From contig NZ_AP025145.1 of assembly GCF_019977755.1 (NCBI RefSeq), positions 2,170,001-2,234,000 of the forward strand: a stretch of 64,000 bases of DNA, in the 5' to 3' direction. The notes beneath the pieces are model-generated. The model ran no database searches, was not told where the DNA came from, and saw only the letters and a list, made by a program, of their open reading frames with translations. This DNA is from Vibrio penaeicida (GTDB lineage Bacteria; Pseudomonadota; Gammaproteobacteria; Enterobacterales; Vibrionaceae). Every line of letters starts with the position of its first letter. Position 1 is the first letter of the stretch. Position numbers and translations under genes: made by a program. Shown here one piece after another: positions 44,493-54,059 of this stretch.

Positions 44493-44671
44493 TTAACCGT
44501 ATCCATTTACTCTATTAAAAATAAAACGTGAACGAAAAAATCTAGCGGTTTCATTAGTGAAATGAAACGGCTGAGCGAAGGTTCTATTAGATGTGCCCCG
44601 CAATTTCGTTCAATACTTCAGTCAGTAATCTCGATACGTTTGTCTTTCCACGTCACTCAAGGAAATACAGA

Positions 44672-45274
44672 ATGGAGTCTTTAGTCTTGTCTATGATTGT
44701 CTTCGCGTTTGCTGGCGCGGCGACACCTGGTCCGGTGAATATTATTGCTGCGGCATCTGGCGCTCAATACGGCTTACGCAAGGCTTCGGTTTATGTCGTT
44801 GGCGCATCTGTTTCTTACGCAATTGTTGTGCTGCTCAGTGGGCTAACGATTGGTTCACTTTTACTAACCCTACCTGCATTTACTTTCTACCTTAAATTGG
44901 TCGGGTCGGCTTTCTTGATCTATTTAGCGTATAAAATTGCTACCGCTTCCCCTGAACCGCTGAAGGCGACGAATATCGGGCAGCATGCGCCAGGGTTTGG
45001 CAAGGGTGCATTGACTCAAGTATTGAACCCTAAAGCATGGCTTTACGCCTCGTCTGGCGTGTCTTTGTTTGTTGCTGGCAGCAGTACCGAAGACTTGCAT
45101 TTACCGCTATTCGTCACTATCTCTTTAGTAGTTTGCCTTTTTGGTGTCGGTATTTGGGCATGTTTTGGGCAAGCAATCGGTCAATGGCTCAATAGCGCTC
45201 AGCGTCAAAGAGCATTCAATTGGACAATGGGTTTGCTATTAACGGCAACGGTGATAGGGATGTGGTGGAGTTAA
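44672..45274 (+). CDS. LysE/RhtB-family amino-acid exporter
   Basis: A 200-residue, six-helix exporter; GAATPGPVNIIAAASGAQYG is the LysE/RhtB signature and QVLNPKAWLYAS the second. ATG 44672 has AAGGAAA upstream; an earlier in-frame start at 44591 adds 27 polar residues and is rejected. An AraC regulator starts three bases after its stop and probably controls it. Confidence 0.88.
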   Translation: MESLVLSMIVFAFAGAATPGPVNIIAAASGAQYGLRKASVYVVGASVSYAIVVLLSGLTIGSLLLTLPAFTFYLKLVGSAFLIYLAYKIATASPEPLKATNIGQHAPGFGKGALTQVLNPKAWLYASSGVSLFVAGSSTEDLHLPLFVTISLVVCLFGVGIWACFGQAIGQWLNSAQRQRAFNWTMGLLLTATVIGMWWS

Positions 45275-45277
45275 AAC

Positions 45278-46099
45278 ATGAAGCAAGATGATTCAGTATT
45301 TTTGACCCAATCTCAAAGCCTACCATTTGTCGAAATGCGCACAGCGTCTGATTCATTCGCATGCTATCAAGCTCACTCCCACGATGAGTTTTCTTTTGGT
45401 GTTATCGATGGTGAATGTGCAAGCTATCGCAACCTGAATCACACCCATCAGGTGCATCAAGGTCACACCGTGACGATTAACCCCGGAGACATGCATTCTT
45501 GCAACCCAGACAAAACGCAGTGGTCTTATAGAATGCTATTTGTCGATACCCAATGGATTGGCAAATTACAGCAAGAGTGGACCAAAAAAAGCGGTGTGGA
45601 TTACCAACCTTTCTTCCATCAATACGAACAACGCTCAGATTTGTATTGGTTATTTCATCAACTCTATCAATCACTTTTATCAGAGAAAAACGCGTTGGTG
45701 ACTGAATCGCTAATGGTGGAATATTTGGCAAGTATCTTTGAGCACCCTGTTAGCCAAAGCCTCAGTAAGCCCCTGAAAACGGAATCAAAATTGAATCGGG
45801 CAGCAGAGATGCTGTGCGATCAATTGGAAGTCAATGTCGCACTGGATAAGCTTGCAAGCGAAGTAGACATGAGTCGATACCAGTTGATTCGAGCATTCAA
45901 TCGGCGGTATGGCGTTTCTCCTCATGCGTACCAATTAGACCAAAGGATAATCAAAGCAAAATCTCTACTTAAACGTGGGTTATCTTTAGCCGATACCGCC
46001 TCTGAAACTGGGTTTTCTGATCAGGCGCATTTTCAACGTCATTTCAAAAAACGCATGGCGATCACCCCTAAGCTTTATCAATCCTTTTTCATTACCTAG
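45278..46099 (+). CDS. AraC-family regulator with cupin sensor
   Basis: A 273-residue protein: N-terminal cupin with HSHDEFSFGVIDGE and INPGDMHSCNPD, and C-terminal double helix-turn-helix (VALDKLASEVDMSRYQLIRA, SDQAHFQRHFKKRMAITPKL). This LysE plus AraC pairing is common, with the regulator sensing the exported compound. The two genes share a message. Confidence 0.88.
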   Translation: MKQDDSVFLTQSQSLPFVEMRTASDSFACYQAHSHDEFSFGVIDGECASYRNLNHTHQVHQGHTVTINPGDMHSCNPDKTQWSYRMLFVDTQWIGKLQQEWTKKSGVDYQPFFHQYEQRSDLYWLFHQLYQSLLSEKNALVTESLMVEYLASIFEHPVSQSLSKPLKTESKLNRAAEMLCDQLEVNVALDKLASEVDMSRYQLIRAFNRRYGVSPHAYQLDQRIIKAKSLLKRGLSLADTASETGFSDQAHFQRHFKKRMAITPKLYQSFFIT

Positions 46100-46123
46100 C
46101 TCGTATACCTTATTGGTCTCAGT

Positions 46124-46687
46124 TCAGCATTCCGTAACTTTCAAAAGCAAGTCACCGGAATGTTCAAGTAAATCGGTGGTATCGATTGAAGACGCACATA
46201 GCCACCGGTCTACTTCGTTAGGCGGGATGAGAAGCGGCATTCGATGGTGATAAAGTCCATAAGCTTTATCGGGTTTGGTCGTCAATGTAACAACATTATT
46301 CATGGACTCTAACCCAATCGCAGCCATATAAAGCGGCTCATCTTTTGGTGGTTCGAAAAGGTACTTTTGCTTTAAACCTTCATGTGATACCCATTCATAC
46401 CAACCACTACAGGGCACTACCACGCGTGACGATTCATAAGCACTCCGGAATGTTGGCTTGGAAGCGACCGTTTCTGCTTGCGCATTAATGATGACTTTTT
46501 GGGCCCAATGGGGCTTGATACCCCAGCTAAGGTCGTATTGTTGTAAACCAAATGAGGCTGCGCCTACCACAGCAAGCGTATCCGTTGGCCTGACATCTGA
46601 GTTGGGTTGTGTCAAAAATCGAATACCAAGCTGCTCACAAACCTGCTGAGCAAATGGATCGTCCATAACATTAAGTCGGCCACACAT
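46124..46687 (-). CDS. yedK: SRAP protein (YedK/HMCES family)
   Basis: Shields abasic sites in single-stranded DNA by forming a thiazolidine link through Cys2. The start must be 46687 so that MCGRLN follows processing to expose the cysteine; the in-frame ATG at 46699 would bury it. Other active-site blocks: INAQAETVASKPTF, VVPCSGWYEWV and HHRMPLLIP (catalytic His). Length about 187 residues is normal for the short bacterial form. Confidence 0.92.
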   Translation of the reverse strand: MCGRLNVMDDPFAQQVCEQLGIRFLTQPNSDVRPTDTLAVVGAASFGLQQYDLSWGIKPHWAQKVIINAQAETVASKPTFRSAYESSRVVVPCSGWYEWVSHEGLKQKYLFEPPKDEPLYMAAIGLESMNNVVTLTTKPDKAYGLYHHRMPLLIPPNEVDRWLCASSIDTTDLLEHSGDLLLKVTEC

Positions 46688-46751
46688 CATAATTTCCACT
46701 GATTCCTACAGATTCAGTATAGCCTGCGGTTTTTACGTCATACCTATTTGT

Positions 46752-46782
46752 AAAAATAAAAAAAGCAGATCCGAAGATCTGC
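46752..46782 (-). terminator. Terminator downstream of the TfoX-family gene
   Basis: Arms GCAGATC and GATCTGC (46765-46771, 46776-46782) with loop CGAA, followed on the minus strand by a T-rich run (46752-46764). Confidence 0.85.
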
Positions 46783-46876
46783 CAAACGAGTAGATTATTA
46801 CGTGCTGTCATCGCGATAGGTACAAAGACTATCGCTCACTCAGCACTACATCATACGATGCATTGAAAAGTCTCAG

Positions 46877-47479
46877 TTAAGATGCTTGCTTGCCTACGAT
46901 CATTTGATAATCGGCATCTAACCTGCGCTTTTCTTCTTCGGGTAGAACCGTCCAATGTTGGCCTGTTCTTGCCCCTTCAATTTCGTAAAGCAGCTTAGGC
47001 GACACATCCAAATCAAGCCCGAGCTTTACGATTTTGCTCACGATATCTGCAGTAGAGTCTTGTTGAAGTTCCGTCATAGAACCTATGCCAATTCTGCGGA
47101 ACAACTTAAGATGCAGACGACGAACATTTGGCAACAACCGCAGAGGTTGGTTGGCTCGATGATCACGGTTAGCGGCTTCGATAGACAAATGAACCGCCTC
47201 GATAAATGTGACCTCATCAAGCTCAGAGAATAATGAAAAATAATGTGCGGCAATTTTAAAATCGCCCTTCATTTGTGGCTCTGGTTGGCATTCACCGCAA
47301 CCCATTGCAACCAATTGGCCTTTGAGTTGGTCTCCTGCCCTTAGAAAAACATGTTCATCACGGGCCACCGCGAAAATGACATCGTTACAGAAAATCCCTG
47401 TGCCTCCAAACATTGCACGAGAGCTTACGCGTCCAAATCGCTGCGCGATGAGTATGGTTGAATCAACATTTACGTTCAT
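46877..47479 (-). CDS. TfoX/Sxy-family competence or motility regulator
   Basis: A 200-residue two-domain TfoX protein: N-terminal RFGRVSSRAMFGGTGIF and C-terminal helix-hairpin-like LKLFRRIGIGSMTELQQ. In Vibrio, TfoX triggers chitin-induced natural competence with CRP, and the paralogue TfoY promotes motility and type VI secretion. The N-terminal sequence looks somewhat TfoY-like, but I cannot separate the two by eye. The leader can fold in alternative ways (see regulatory entry). Confidence 0.85.
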   Translation of the reverse strand: MNVNVDSTILIAQRFGRVSSRAMFGGTGIFCNDVIFAVARDEHVFLRAGDQLKGQLVAMGCGECQPEPQMKGDFKIAAHYFSLFSELDEVTFIEAVHLSIEAANRDHRANQPLRLLPNVRRLHLKLFRRIGIGSMTELQQDSTADIVSKIVKLGLDLDVSPKLLYEIEGARTGQHWTVLPEEEKRRLDADYQMIVGKQAS

Positions 47480-47505
47480 ACCCTTTCCCCCTTTTATTAC
47501 ATCCT

Positions 47506-47577
47506 TGGCGTTATGCCTCAGGAAACGCCAGCACCCTCATACTGGCTTCACAAATGTGTGATGTTTCCTTGCGTTTC
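47506..47577 (-). promoter_or_regulatory. Leader of the TfoX-family gene with competing stems
   Basis: TGGCGTT (47506-47512) can pair with AACGCCA (47524-47530). The overlapping GGAAAC (47521-47526) can instead pair with GTTTCC (47553-47558), or GAAACGC (47522-47528) with GCGTTTC (47571-47577). The helices exclude one another. The tfoX and tfoY leaders of V. cholerae are RNA-controlled, so a switch is plausible, but no GEMM riboswitch core is visible. Confidence 0.45.
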
Positions 47578-47584
47578 AAGCCAT

Positions 47585-48403
47585 TTATAGCTTGGATATC
47601 AGTGCCATCGTTTCAGATACGAACATGTGATGGTCACTGTCGACAATCAGTTTGACTGTCATGAGTAATGTAACGGTGATAAAGACTGGGCGAACCACTT
47701 TATCGCCGTTATGGATTACGATTTTGCTTCCGACGACTGAACCTAAAATCTGTCCAGCGCCCATTACAAGTCCCAGTGTGTAGTCCACGGAACCTAGCCC
47801 TATAAAAAACAGTAAAGAGACCAAGTTACCCATGAGGTTCAGCGGTTTTGTAGCGATGGTTGCTTGCTTGATCGTGACACCTAAAAGGATCACGAAAGCT
47901 ACCATCCAGATCGAACCAGTACCTGGACCAAAAAAACCGTTATAGAACCCAATCGCTAATCCACAAATCAACATGAATCGACGATTGGAAATCTTGGCTT
48001 CAGCCGCTACGTTGTTTTTAATTCTTTTCGATAAAATCGAGTAAAATGTAATGCACACCATTAGAACTGGCAGAAGAAGTTGCAGTACTTCTTTTGAAAA
48101 CAAACTCACCGAATAAGAGCCTAAAACTGCCCCTATTGCCGTGGTTAAAATGCCAAATCCAAATCCTTTGAGTTTTATCTCTTTATTTAGCCAATAGGTA
48201 ATTAACGCTGTGGTTTCACCTATAACTGCCTGTAATCTGTTGGTTCCTAATACAACCAGTGGTGGTATACCTGCTAGCATCATACTTGGCACTGTTATTA
48301 GCCCACCACCACCAGCAATCGCATCCACGATGCCAGCAATCAATGCAGCGCAAAACAGCCAAATTAAAACACTTTCAGATACACTAAAAAGCGACAGCTC
48401 CAT
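47585..48403 (-). CDS. TauE/SafE-family membrane exporter
   Basis: A 272-residue, eight-helix protein with the two half-repeats of TauE/SafE (AGIVDAIAGGGGLITVPSMM and CGLAIGFYNGFFGPGTGSIW). Members export sulfite, sulfoacetate or other small anions. It lies 73 bp after a TauD-like gene, with a strong terminator between them, so expression is not simply shared. A sulfonate link is plausible from the neighbour only. Confidence 0.88.
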   Translation of the reverse strand: MELSLFSVSESVLIWLFCAALIAGIVDAIAGGGGLITVPSMMLAGIPPLVVLGTNRLQAVIGETTALITYWLNKEIKLKGFGFGILTTAIGAVLGSYSVSLFSKEVLQLLLPVLMVCITFYSILSKRIKNNVAAEAKISNRRFMLICGLAIGFYNGFFGPGTGSIWMVAFVILLGVTIKQATIATKPLNLMGNLVSLLFFIGLGSVDYTLGLVMGAGQILGSVVGSKIVIHNGDKVVRPVFITVTLLMTVKLIVDSDHHMFVSETMALISKL

Positions 48404-48425
48404 TTGTCAAAACTCCGTACAGGGC

Positions 48426-48464
48426 AAAAAAAAGCCGAGCCTTGTACCATTGACCAAGGCTCGG
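48426..48464 (-). terminator. Terminator between TauD-like and TauE-like genes
   Basis: Ten-base arms CCGAGCCTTG and CAAGGCTCGG (48435-48444, 48455-48464), 10-nt loop, then eight T on the minus strand (48426-48433). Confidence 0.92.
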
Positions 48465-48476
48465 TAAAACATGGAT

Positions 48477-49334
48477 TTAGGACGTTCTGCGATTCACAAT
48501 TACACGGTGCATTACACGTAATGAACCATAGTAATCGTTTACCGCATGGTGTTGCACCGACCGGTTGTCCCACATAACAACCGTGCCATTTTCCCACTTA
48601 ATGCGGGTGGTGAACTCGGGTCTTGCAACATATTCGTAGAGGTACTCTAGTATTGGGGTACTTTCTTCTACTGTCATGTTGGCAAATTTGTGTGTGTGCT
48701 CCTTATTAACGTATATAGAGGGATTGCCTGTATCTTCGTTAATCTTTGCTGCTGGGTGGATTGCTTCAAACGATGCGTTCGCTGTAGCAATCTCACTAAA
48801 ATTGGTTAAATGTGGTGTCTTTTGTTTTGCTGACTGATGCTTATTCGAAATGTACACAGCATCATTGTTCAACAAGAACTCCTTCATCCCACTCGACAAT
48901 CGGCTGAATGCCGTTTGGCTGTCAGAGAAAACGGTATCACCGCCCACTTCAGGCGTAGCTCGAGCAGTCAAAATGGTAAAATCGGGTGGGCTATCCAAAT
49001 AAGTGGAATCCACATGCCACATCCCGCTAAAGTTTTCTTGCTGGTGAGGTTCTTTTCGTATTTCTACAATGTTTGGGTGCCCCTCAATACCACTTGAAAA
49101 TGGGTACTTTTGTACTTCACCTAACTTGTCCGAAAATGCCATCAAATCTTCAGCTGAAATAAATTGATCTCTAAAAACCAATAATTTGTTTTCTAGCATT
49201 AGCTCTTTAACAAAGATAAGCCCGTCTTCGTCTAGCTCCGCTAATTTCAGCCCTTCAACTTCTAAGCCCATATGAGGTGCCAATCGCCTGACACGCGTTT
49301 CTATCTTAAATTGTGGTGTTGCAACCTTGTCCAT
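48477..49334 (-). CDS. TauD/TfdA-family Fe(II)/2-oxoglutarate dioxygenase
   Basis: A 285-residue oxygenase with the iron triad His107 and Asp109 (MWHVDSTY) and His262 (SVQHHAVND), plus Arg273 for 2-oxoglutarate. TauD itself releases sulfite from taurine; relatives act on other sulfonates, aryloxyacids or amino-acid derivatives, so substrate is open. A LysR gene is divergent, 109 bp away, and a TauE-type exporter follows. Confidence 0.88.
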   Translation of the reverse strand: MDKVATPQFKIETRVRRLAPHMGLEVEGLKLAELDEDGLIFVKELMLENKLLVFRDQFISAEDLMAFSDKLGEVQKYPFSSGIEGHPNIVEIRKEPHQQENFSGMWHVDSTYLDSPPDFTILTARATPEVGGDTVFSDSQTAFSRLSSGMKEFLLNNDAVYISNKHQSAKQKTPHLTNFSEIATANASFEAIHPAAKINEDTGNPSIYVNKEHTHKFANMTVEESTPILEYLYEYVARPEFTTRIKWENGTVVMWDNRSVQHHAVNDYYGSLRVMHRVIVNRRTS

Positions 49335-49443
49335 GATCGTTAAGTCCGTCTTTTTGTTTAATTATGCGACGCCATTATTAGTATCAATTTTCAACATGTA
49401 GTTAAATTAATCATATCTAACTCCAATATTAAGGTTGAACTTA

Positions 49444-50361
49444 ATGCTTACTTCACAGGACCTTGAATTTTTCGATACGATCGCCAACAGCCCTTCATTG
49501 GCTGCGGCTGCCAGAACGCTCAACGTTACCCCCCCAAGTATTTCGCAAAGGTTGCAGGCACTGGAAAAAAAATTAAATGTAAAATTAGTTGAAAGAAGCG
49601 TTCGTTCCACAACACTCACTGAAGAAGGGGAAAAGCTGGCCAAACGGGGGCGCAAGCTACTTGTAGACATTGAATCATTACAGAATGAAATACTCGCTGA
49701 TAAACAAGTCATTGAGGGAGAATTGAGGGTATTATCCCCATTAGGATTTGGCATCGATTACATTGCTCCTCTTGTCACAGAGTTTCAAGAACGATACACA
49801 AATATTGATATCGACCTGACTCTTTCAGACATACCACGCTGGACAGACCGGCAACATCCGGATGTAATGGTTTACATTGGTGAACTTAAGAACTCTTCAC
49901 TCAAATGCATACATCTTGCAGAAAATCGACGCCTTTTGCTTGCATCTCCTCAATACTTGAGAAATTCGCCACCTTTGCTCTGTCCGCAAGATTTGCACAA
50001 GCATCAATGTATCGCATTGCGAGAAAATGATGAAGATGTGACCATGTGGAAGTTTGAAGCCACCAGCAATCAGCCACTCACTGGGGTAAGAATCCACCCC
50101 AAATTATCCAGTAATGTAGGGCAAGTTATTAAAGATTGGGCAGTGGATGGGAAAGGAATCATCCAACGCTCAGAGTGGGATGTGACCAAAGAACTCAAAT
50201 CCGGTGAGCTGGTTTCACTCTTACCAGACTTCCCTATTCCAAGAGCCGATGTGGTGGCGCTAGTGTCTGATGACAGGCAACAACGTCCATTGAAAGTAAA
50301 CTTATTCTTAGACTTTATTAAAGCGCGTCTTTCAAACCGACCATGGTTTAACAAAGCATAG
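49444..50361 (+). CDS. LysR-family regulator of the TauD-like gene
   Basis: A 305-residue LysR protein: DLEFFDTIANSPSLAAAART opens the DNA-binding domain; the effector domain follows. ATG 49444 has AAGG nine bases upstream; a TTG at 49435 overlaps that site. The last codons (F-N-K-A-stop) are part of a 16-bp tandem repeat that continues past the stop. Confidence 0.86.
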   Translation: MLTSQDLEFFDTIANSPSLAAAARTLNVTPPSISQRLQALEKKLNVKLVERSVRSTTLTEEGEKLAKRGRKLLVDIESLQNEILADKQVIEGELRVLSPLGFGIDYIAPLVTEFQERYTNIDIDLTLSDIPRWTDRQHPDVMVYIGELKNSSLKCIHLAENRRLLLASPQYLRNSPPLLCPQDLHKHQCIALRENDEDVTMWKFEATSNQPLTGVRIHPKLSSNVGQVIKDWAVDGKGIIQRSEWDVTKELKSGELVSLLPDFPIPRADVVALVSDDRQQRPLKVNLFLDFIKARLSNRPWFNKA

Positions 50362-50391
50362 GTTTAACAAAGCATAGGTTCAGCAAAGCTT
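50345..50391 (+). repeat. 16-bp tandem repeat at the LysR 3' end
   Basis: GGTTTAACAAAGCATA at 50345-50360 and again at 50361-50376, then a degenerate copy GGTTCAGCAAAGCTT. The first copy is coding, the others are not. Confidence 0.92.
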
Positions 50392-50428
50392 GAGGTTAAT
50401 TCGCAGGAGAAAGAGCCACTCACATAAA

Positions 50429-50476
50429 AATTACTCTTGTAAACAATTACTCAAGTAAATAATCACTCAAGTAAGA
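50429..50476. repeat. Second 16-bp tandem repeat, at the amidohydrolase 3' end
   Basis: Three units of the pattern AATTACTCAAGTAAAT (starting 50429, 50445, 50461) with few changes. The last overlaps the stop of the minus-strand amidohydrolase. Confidence 0.9.
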
Positions 50477-52133
50477 AAACAATATTCCCCATCACCATGG
50501 TGAGCCAAATAGGGGCGTATGGGATATCTTCAGGAGACATTTTTGTAATGTCGTCTCCGAGTATGACTAAATCAGCGGATTTACCGACTTCCAATGTACC
50601 CGTTAAATGCTCTATCCCTAAGCTTATCGCTGGGTTTTGAGTGTACGCCTTTATCGCAGCGTCGATATCGGGAAGCCCCTGATTCCCCATCTTCAAGCTA
50701 TTAGCAATACCTGCTAATGGGCTGATTGGATGGACATTCCAATCACTGCTTAAGCTTACATTCGCCCCTGAACGATATAGCTTGTTCAAAGGCATCAAAT
50801 CGTGGATGCGTTTCTTTCCAATAAATGGCTTCGCCCAATCGTGGTCTTGCTGTGCAACGTAGTCAGACCCAACCTGCATGTCTGCTGTCACACCCAGCCT
50901 CGCAAATCTCGGTATGTCTTTTTTGCTTATCATCTCGACATGCGTCAGCGTGTAGTAAGCGGTTTTGGCTTGATTATCTAGGCTTTCAATAGCATCTAAC
51001 GATGCTCGGACGGCTTTATCGCCAATCGCGTGGATGTGAGCGCCATAACCAATGCCATTTAACAAATGTAGCCACTCTTCCATCTCGCCTGGTGGAATGT
51101 AGTACAACCCATCTTTACTTTTAGGCATGTAAGAAAACAAATACGGTGCTAACGTTTTCGCCGTGCCATTAATCAATATTCCATCACTGTACATTTTCAC
51201 CTGATCAATGCGTAACCATCCTTGATCATCGTTCCGATAAATACGCTCTAAGTATTTCAGTTGCTTAAGCATGTCATCTTGAGGATAAATCCACGGACGA
51301 AGAGATACTCTAGCAGTTAAAGCACCATTGATTTCAGCCTGCTGCCAAACTTCTAGCCAACCTCGCTTCCAATACATCCGGCCATCGCCAATGGTGGTAA
51401 TACCATGCTGTGCGGTCTCGTTTAACCCATTTATAAGCCCTCTGTAACTGGCTTCAAAAAGATTATCGGAGCTGTTCCAAGCAAGCTCCATGATCACGTC
51501 TCCAGCGTTATCCAATAAAATACCGTTGAGCTTACCTGTGCGTTTGTCTTTCAGAATACGACCGCCAGCAGGATGAGGGGTTTTCGCAGTAAAATTGGCA
51601 GCAGCAAGAGCAGCAGAATTGACCCACATAGAGTGTGATGTTTGCTCCATGAGAACCACTGGCTTATCTGGAAACACACTATCAAGTACCTCTAACGGAG
51701 TGCGTTTGTTCGATTTATGCAAAATATGATCGAGTTGAAAACCGTACCCGATGATCCACTTTTGCTTCTCTCCATATTCTTTGCAATAGCGTAAATAGGG
51801 GATTTGTTCTTCAAGAAAAACGTCTGGATCCACATAACAATCGCCGCCCACTTCGGAAGCTGATTCAAAAACGTGGTTATGGTTATCAATAAACCCCGGT
51901 AAAACTAACGCACCGTTGGCGTTTATGATTTTGGTTTCAACGTCAATATAATCTTCTACACCGGCTTCACTTCCAAGATAGTCAATTTTTCCTTCTCGGA
52001 TCGCCATCGCAGAGACACGAAAGCCTTTTCCTGTATAAATATTGGCGTTACGCACAACAGAATCCGCTTTTAAAACGGCAAATGAAGGAAAACAAATAAA
52101 AAGTAATGAACACCAAACAGTTAGACGTGCCAT
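50463..52133 (-). CDS. Secreted YtcJ-type amidohydrolase
   Basis: A 556-residue metal-dependent hydrolase with an N-terminal signal peptide (MARLTVWCSLLFICFPSFA). Metal motif HxH in GFIDNHNHVFES near 78-89, later His in GAHIHAIGDKAVR and Asp in LSSDWNVHP. YtcJ-like members often hydrolyse amide or N-acyl compounds; substrate unknown. The signal peptide points to the periplasm, unlike many cytosolic relatives. Confidence 0.87.
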   Translation of the reverse strand: MARLTVWCSLLFICFPSFAVLKADSVVRNANIYTGKGFRVSAMAIREGKIDYLGSEAGVEDYIDVETKIINANGALVLPGFIDNHNHVFESASEVGGDCYVDPDVFLEEQIPYLRYCKEYGEKQKWIIGYGFQLDHILHKSNKRTPLEVLDSVFPDKPVVLMEQTSHSMWVNSAALAAANFTAKTPHPAGGRILKDKRTGKLNGILLDNAGDVIMELAWNSSDNLFEASYRGLINGLNETAQHGITTIGDGRMYWKRGWLEVWQQAEINGALTARVSLRPWIYPQDDMLKQLKYLERIYRNDDQGWLRIDQVKMYSDGILINGTAKTLAPYLFSYMPKSKDGLYYIPPGEMEEWLHLLNGIGYGAHIHAIGDKAVRASLDAIESLDNQAKTAYYTLTHVEMISKKDIPRFARLGVTADMQVGSDYVAQQDHDWAKPFIGKKRIHDLMPLNKLYRSGANVSLSSDWNVHPISPLAGIANSLKMGNQGLPDIDAAIKAYTQNPAISLGIEHLTGTLEVGKSADLVILGDDITKMSPEDIPYAPIWLTMVMGNIVFLLE

Positions 52134-52385
52134 TCCACCACTCCAAGTGAGACCTGACTATATATAATAGGTCATTCTAAGATGGCTTCCGCTATGAGAA
52201 ATAACTAAACGAGATAAGAATCAAATGTAAGATTATTTTTTTTAAAGCTCAAAATAAAATCAATGCGGGGATTTTATGAGCTACTGATCATATAAATTTA
52301 CTTTTGTAGAATTTTATTTTGTATTCCTCACAATTGTTGTGATTATATTGGGCCCAACAAATTGCTCATATGGAATAAAAATCAC

Positions 52386-53948
52386 ATGCCTCAAACCCTT
52401 TCAAAATCAGCTCAAGAAGTTCTAGTAGGTGAAAATGAACAGCTTGTTTCTACAACCGACTTAAAGGGCGTTATCACGTATTGTAACCCTGCCTTTTGTA
52501 GAGTCGCTGGTTTTGAAGAGAGCGAGCTTTTAGGACAGAACCATAACCTTGTTCGCCACACCGACATGCCAAAAGCGGCGTTTGCTGATATGTGGTCGCA
52601 CCTAAAGAAGGGTAACGCTTGGCGAGGGATTGTGAAAAATCGAACCAAGAATGGGGGGTTCTACTGGGTAGATGCGTACGTAACCCCTATTTACGAACAA
52701 GGCAGAATCGCAGGTTATCAATCGGTCCGAGTGAAACCAAAATCAAAATGGGTTGATGTAGCTTCAAAAGCCTACCAAAAGCTTCTAGAAGCAGAAAAGA
52801 ACGGACGCAGCTTTGCTTTTGGTTTGCCTACAGCATTCAAATATTCCGCACTTGCTGCAGCATGTGCCGTCCCTATCATTGCGAATATGATGGAAAGTGG
52901 CGTGTCGTGGCAACTTATGATGAGCGCATTACCTGCTGCTGTGCTTGCGGTTTTCTTCCGCCAAGAACTCATTGATACCCCTGCGTTTTTGAAAAAGCTG
53001 CAATCAGAATACGACAGTGTCAGCCGATTGGTTTATTCTGGTAACCACATTGCGTCTTCTGCAGATTTCCATATCAAGTTGCTACAAGCACGTATTCGCA
53101 CTGTGTTGGGAAGAATGACCGATTCCGCTGCGCCTCTTCACCAGTTATCCGATGATTTAAGCAATACTGCAATCCGAGCCATGGGTGCCATTCGACAACA
53201 AAACACCGACATTCACCACGTTGCCAGCGCGGTGAACGATATGGCTTCTTCGGCTAATCAAGTATTTGAGCATGCATCCCAAACTCAAGTGCTGATCAAC
53301 GATACTCAATCGCAATGCGACCAAACCCGAGCCAAAATTGATGCGACTGAAAATCAGTTGAATCAACTTGCTGCTAATGCAGAAAAAGCTACGCAAACCA
53401 CTTATCAATTGAGCGAACAAGCACAAAAAGTTGGCTCAGTGATGTCTGAGATCAGTGGCATTGCCGAACAAACGAACTTGTTGGCACTGAATGCTGCGAT
53501 AGAAGCGGCGCGAGCAGGAGAACAAGGCCGTGGATTTGCCGTTGTTGCCGACGAAGTTCGTGCGCTTTCATCACGTACCCAAAATGCAACCGAGACTATT
53601 CAGGCAAGCTTGGGGCAAATGTTGTCGACCATTTCGACATGGCAAAAAGAAATTGAACGCAGCCGAGACCAGACTGGCGACTGTGTTGTGATTGCTCAGG
53701 AGGGCGCGCAAAGCCTACAGCAAATTGAGCAAATGATGACTGAAATTCACGGTTTGATTGACCAAGTATCTAACTCGGCCAACCAACAAACTCAACTGTC
53801 TAGTCAAGTCAGCGATCGCGTACATTCAATTGCTCAAACATCTGAGAAAAATTTAGCAGAGACGGATCTGGTTGAGCAAAACAGCCAAGTATTGAAACAA
53901 GGTGTCGATAGGCTGTTCCAATTGGCGAAACAGTTCGAGCAGAAATAA
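52386..53948 (+). CDS. PAS-domain methyl-accepting chemotaxis protein (Aer-like)
   Basis: A 520-residue receptor: N-terminal PAS ([20 protein letters not shown], about 20-40; [19 protein letters not shown]), two short hydrophobic segments about 155-205, then a signalling domain with [20 protein letters not shown]. Aer-type receptors bind FAD and steer energy taxis. ATG 52386 is preferred, though its ribosome site (GGA) is rather distant. The 252-bp upstream gap is AT-rich with no gene. Confidence 0.9.
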   Translation: MPQTLSKSAQEVLVGENEQLVSTTDLKGVITYCNPAFCRVAGFEESELLGQNHNLVRHTDMPKAAFADMWSHLKKGNAWRGIVKNRTKNGGFYWVDAYVTPIYEQGRIAGYQSVRVKPKSKWVDVASKAYQKLLEAEKNGRSFAFGLPTAFKYSALAAACAVPIIANMMESGVSWQLMMSALPAAVLAVFFRQELIDTPAFLKKLQSEYDSVSRLVYSGNHIASSADFHIKLLQARIRTVLGRMTDSAAPLHQLSDDLSNTAIRAMGAIRQQNTDIHHVASAVNDMASSANQVFEHASQTQVLINDTQSQCDQTRAKIDATENQLNQLAANAEKATQTTYQLSEQAQKVGSVMSEISGIAEQTNLLALNAAIEAARAGEQGRGFAVVADEVRALSSRTQNATETIQASLGQMLSTISTWQKEIERSRDQTGDCVVIAQEGAQSLQQIEQMMTEIHGLIDQVSNSANQQTQLSSQVSDRVHSIAQTSEKNLAETDLVEQNSQVLKQGVDRLFQLAKQFEQK

Positions 53949-53998
53949 AGGCGCTTTCGTTCTATCTCTAACAGGGCACTTTCGCTGACTCAGTAAAG

Positions 53999-54035
53999 AA
54001 AGGGGAGAGCCATTAAATAAATGCCTCTCCCCTTT
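53999..54035. terminator. Bidirectional terminator between Aer-like and nirD genes
   Basis: Eleven-base arms AAAGGGGAGAG and CTCTCCCCTTT (53999-54009, 54025-54035) with a 15-nt loop and T-rich exits on both strands, between convergent genes. Confidence 0.9.
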
Positions 54036-54059
54036 TAATTTCATTGGCTAAGTTAGATC

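Noticed and set aside
47480..47584. GEMM c-di-GMP riboswitch before the TfoX-family gene
   Set aside because: The conserved GEMM core and tetraloop-receptor sequences are not visible; only competing stems can be supported.
50345..50476. CRISPR or integron attC sites
   Set aside because: Units are contiguous 16-bp tandem repeats without unique spacers or attC folding.
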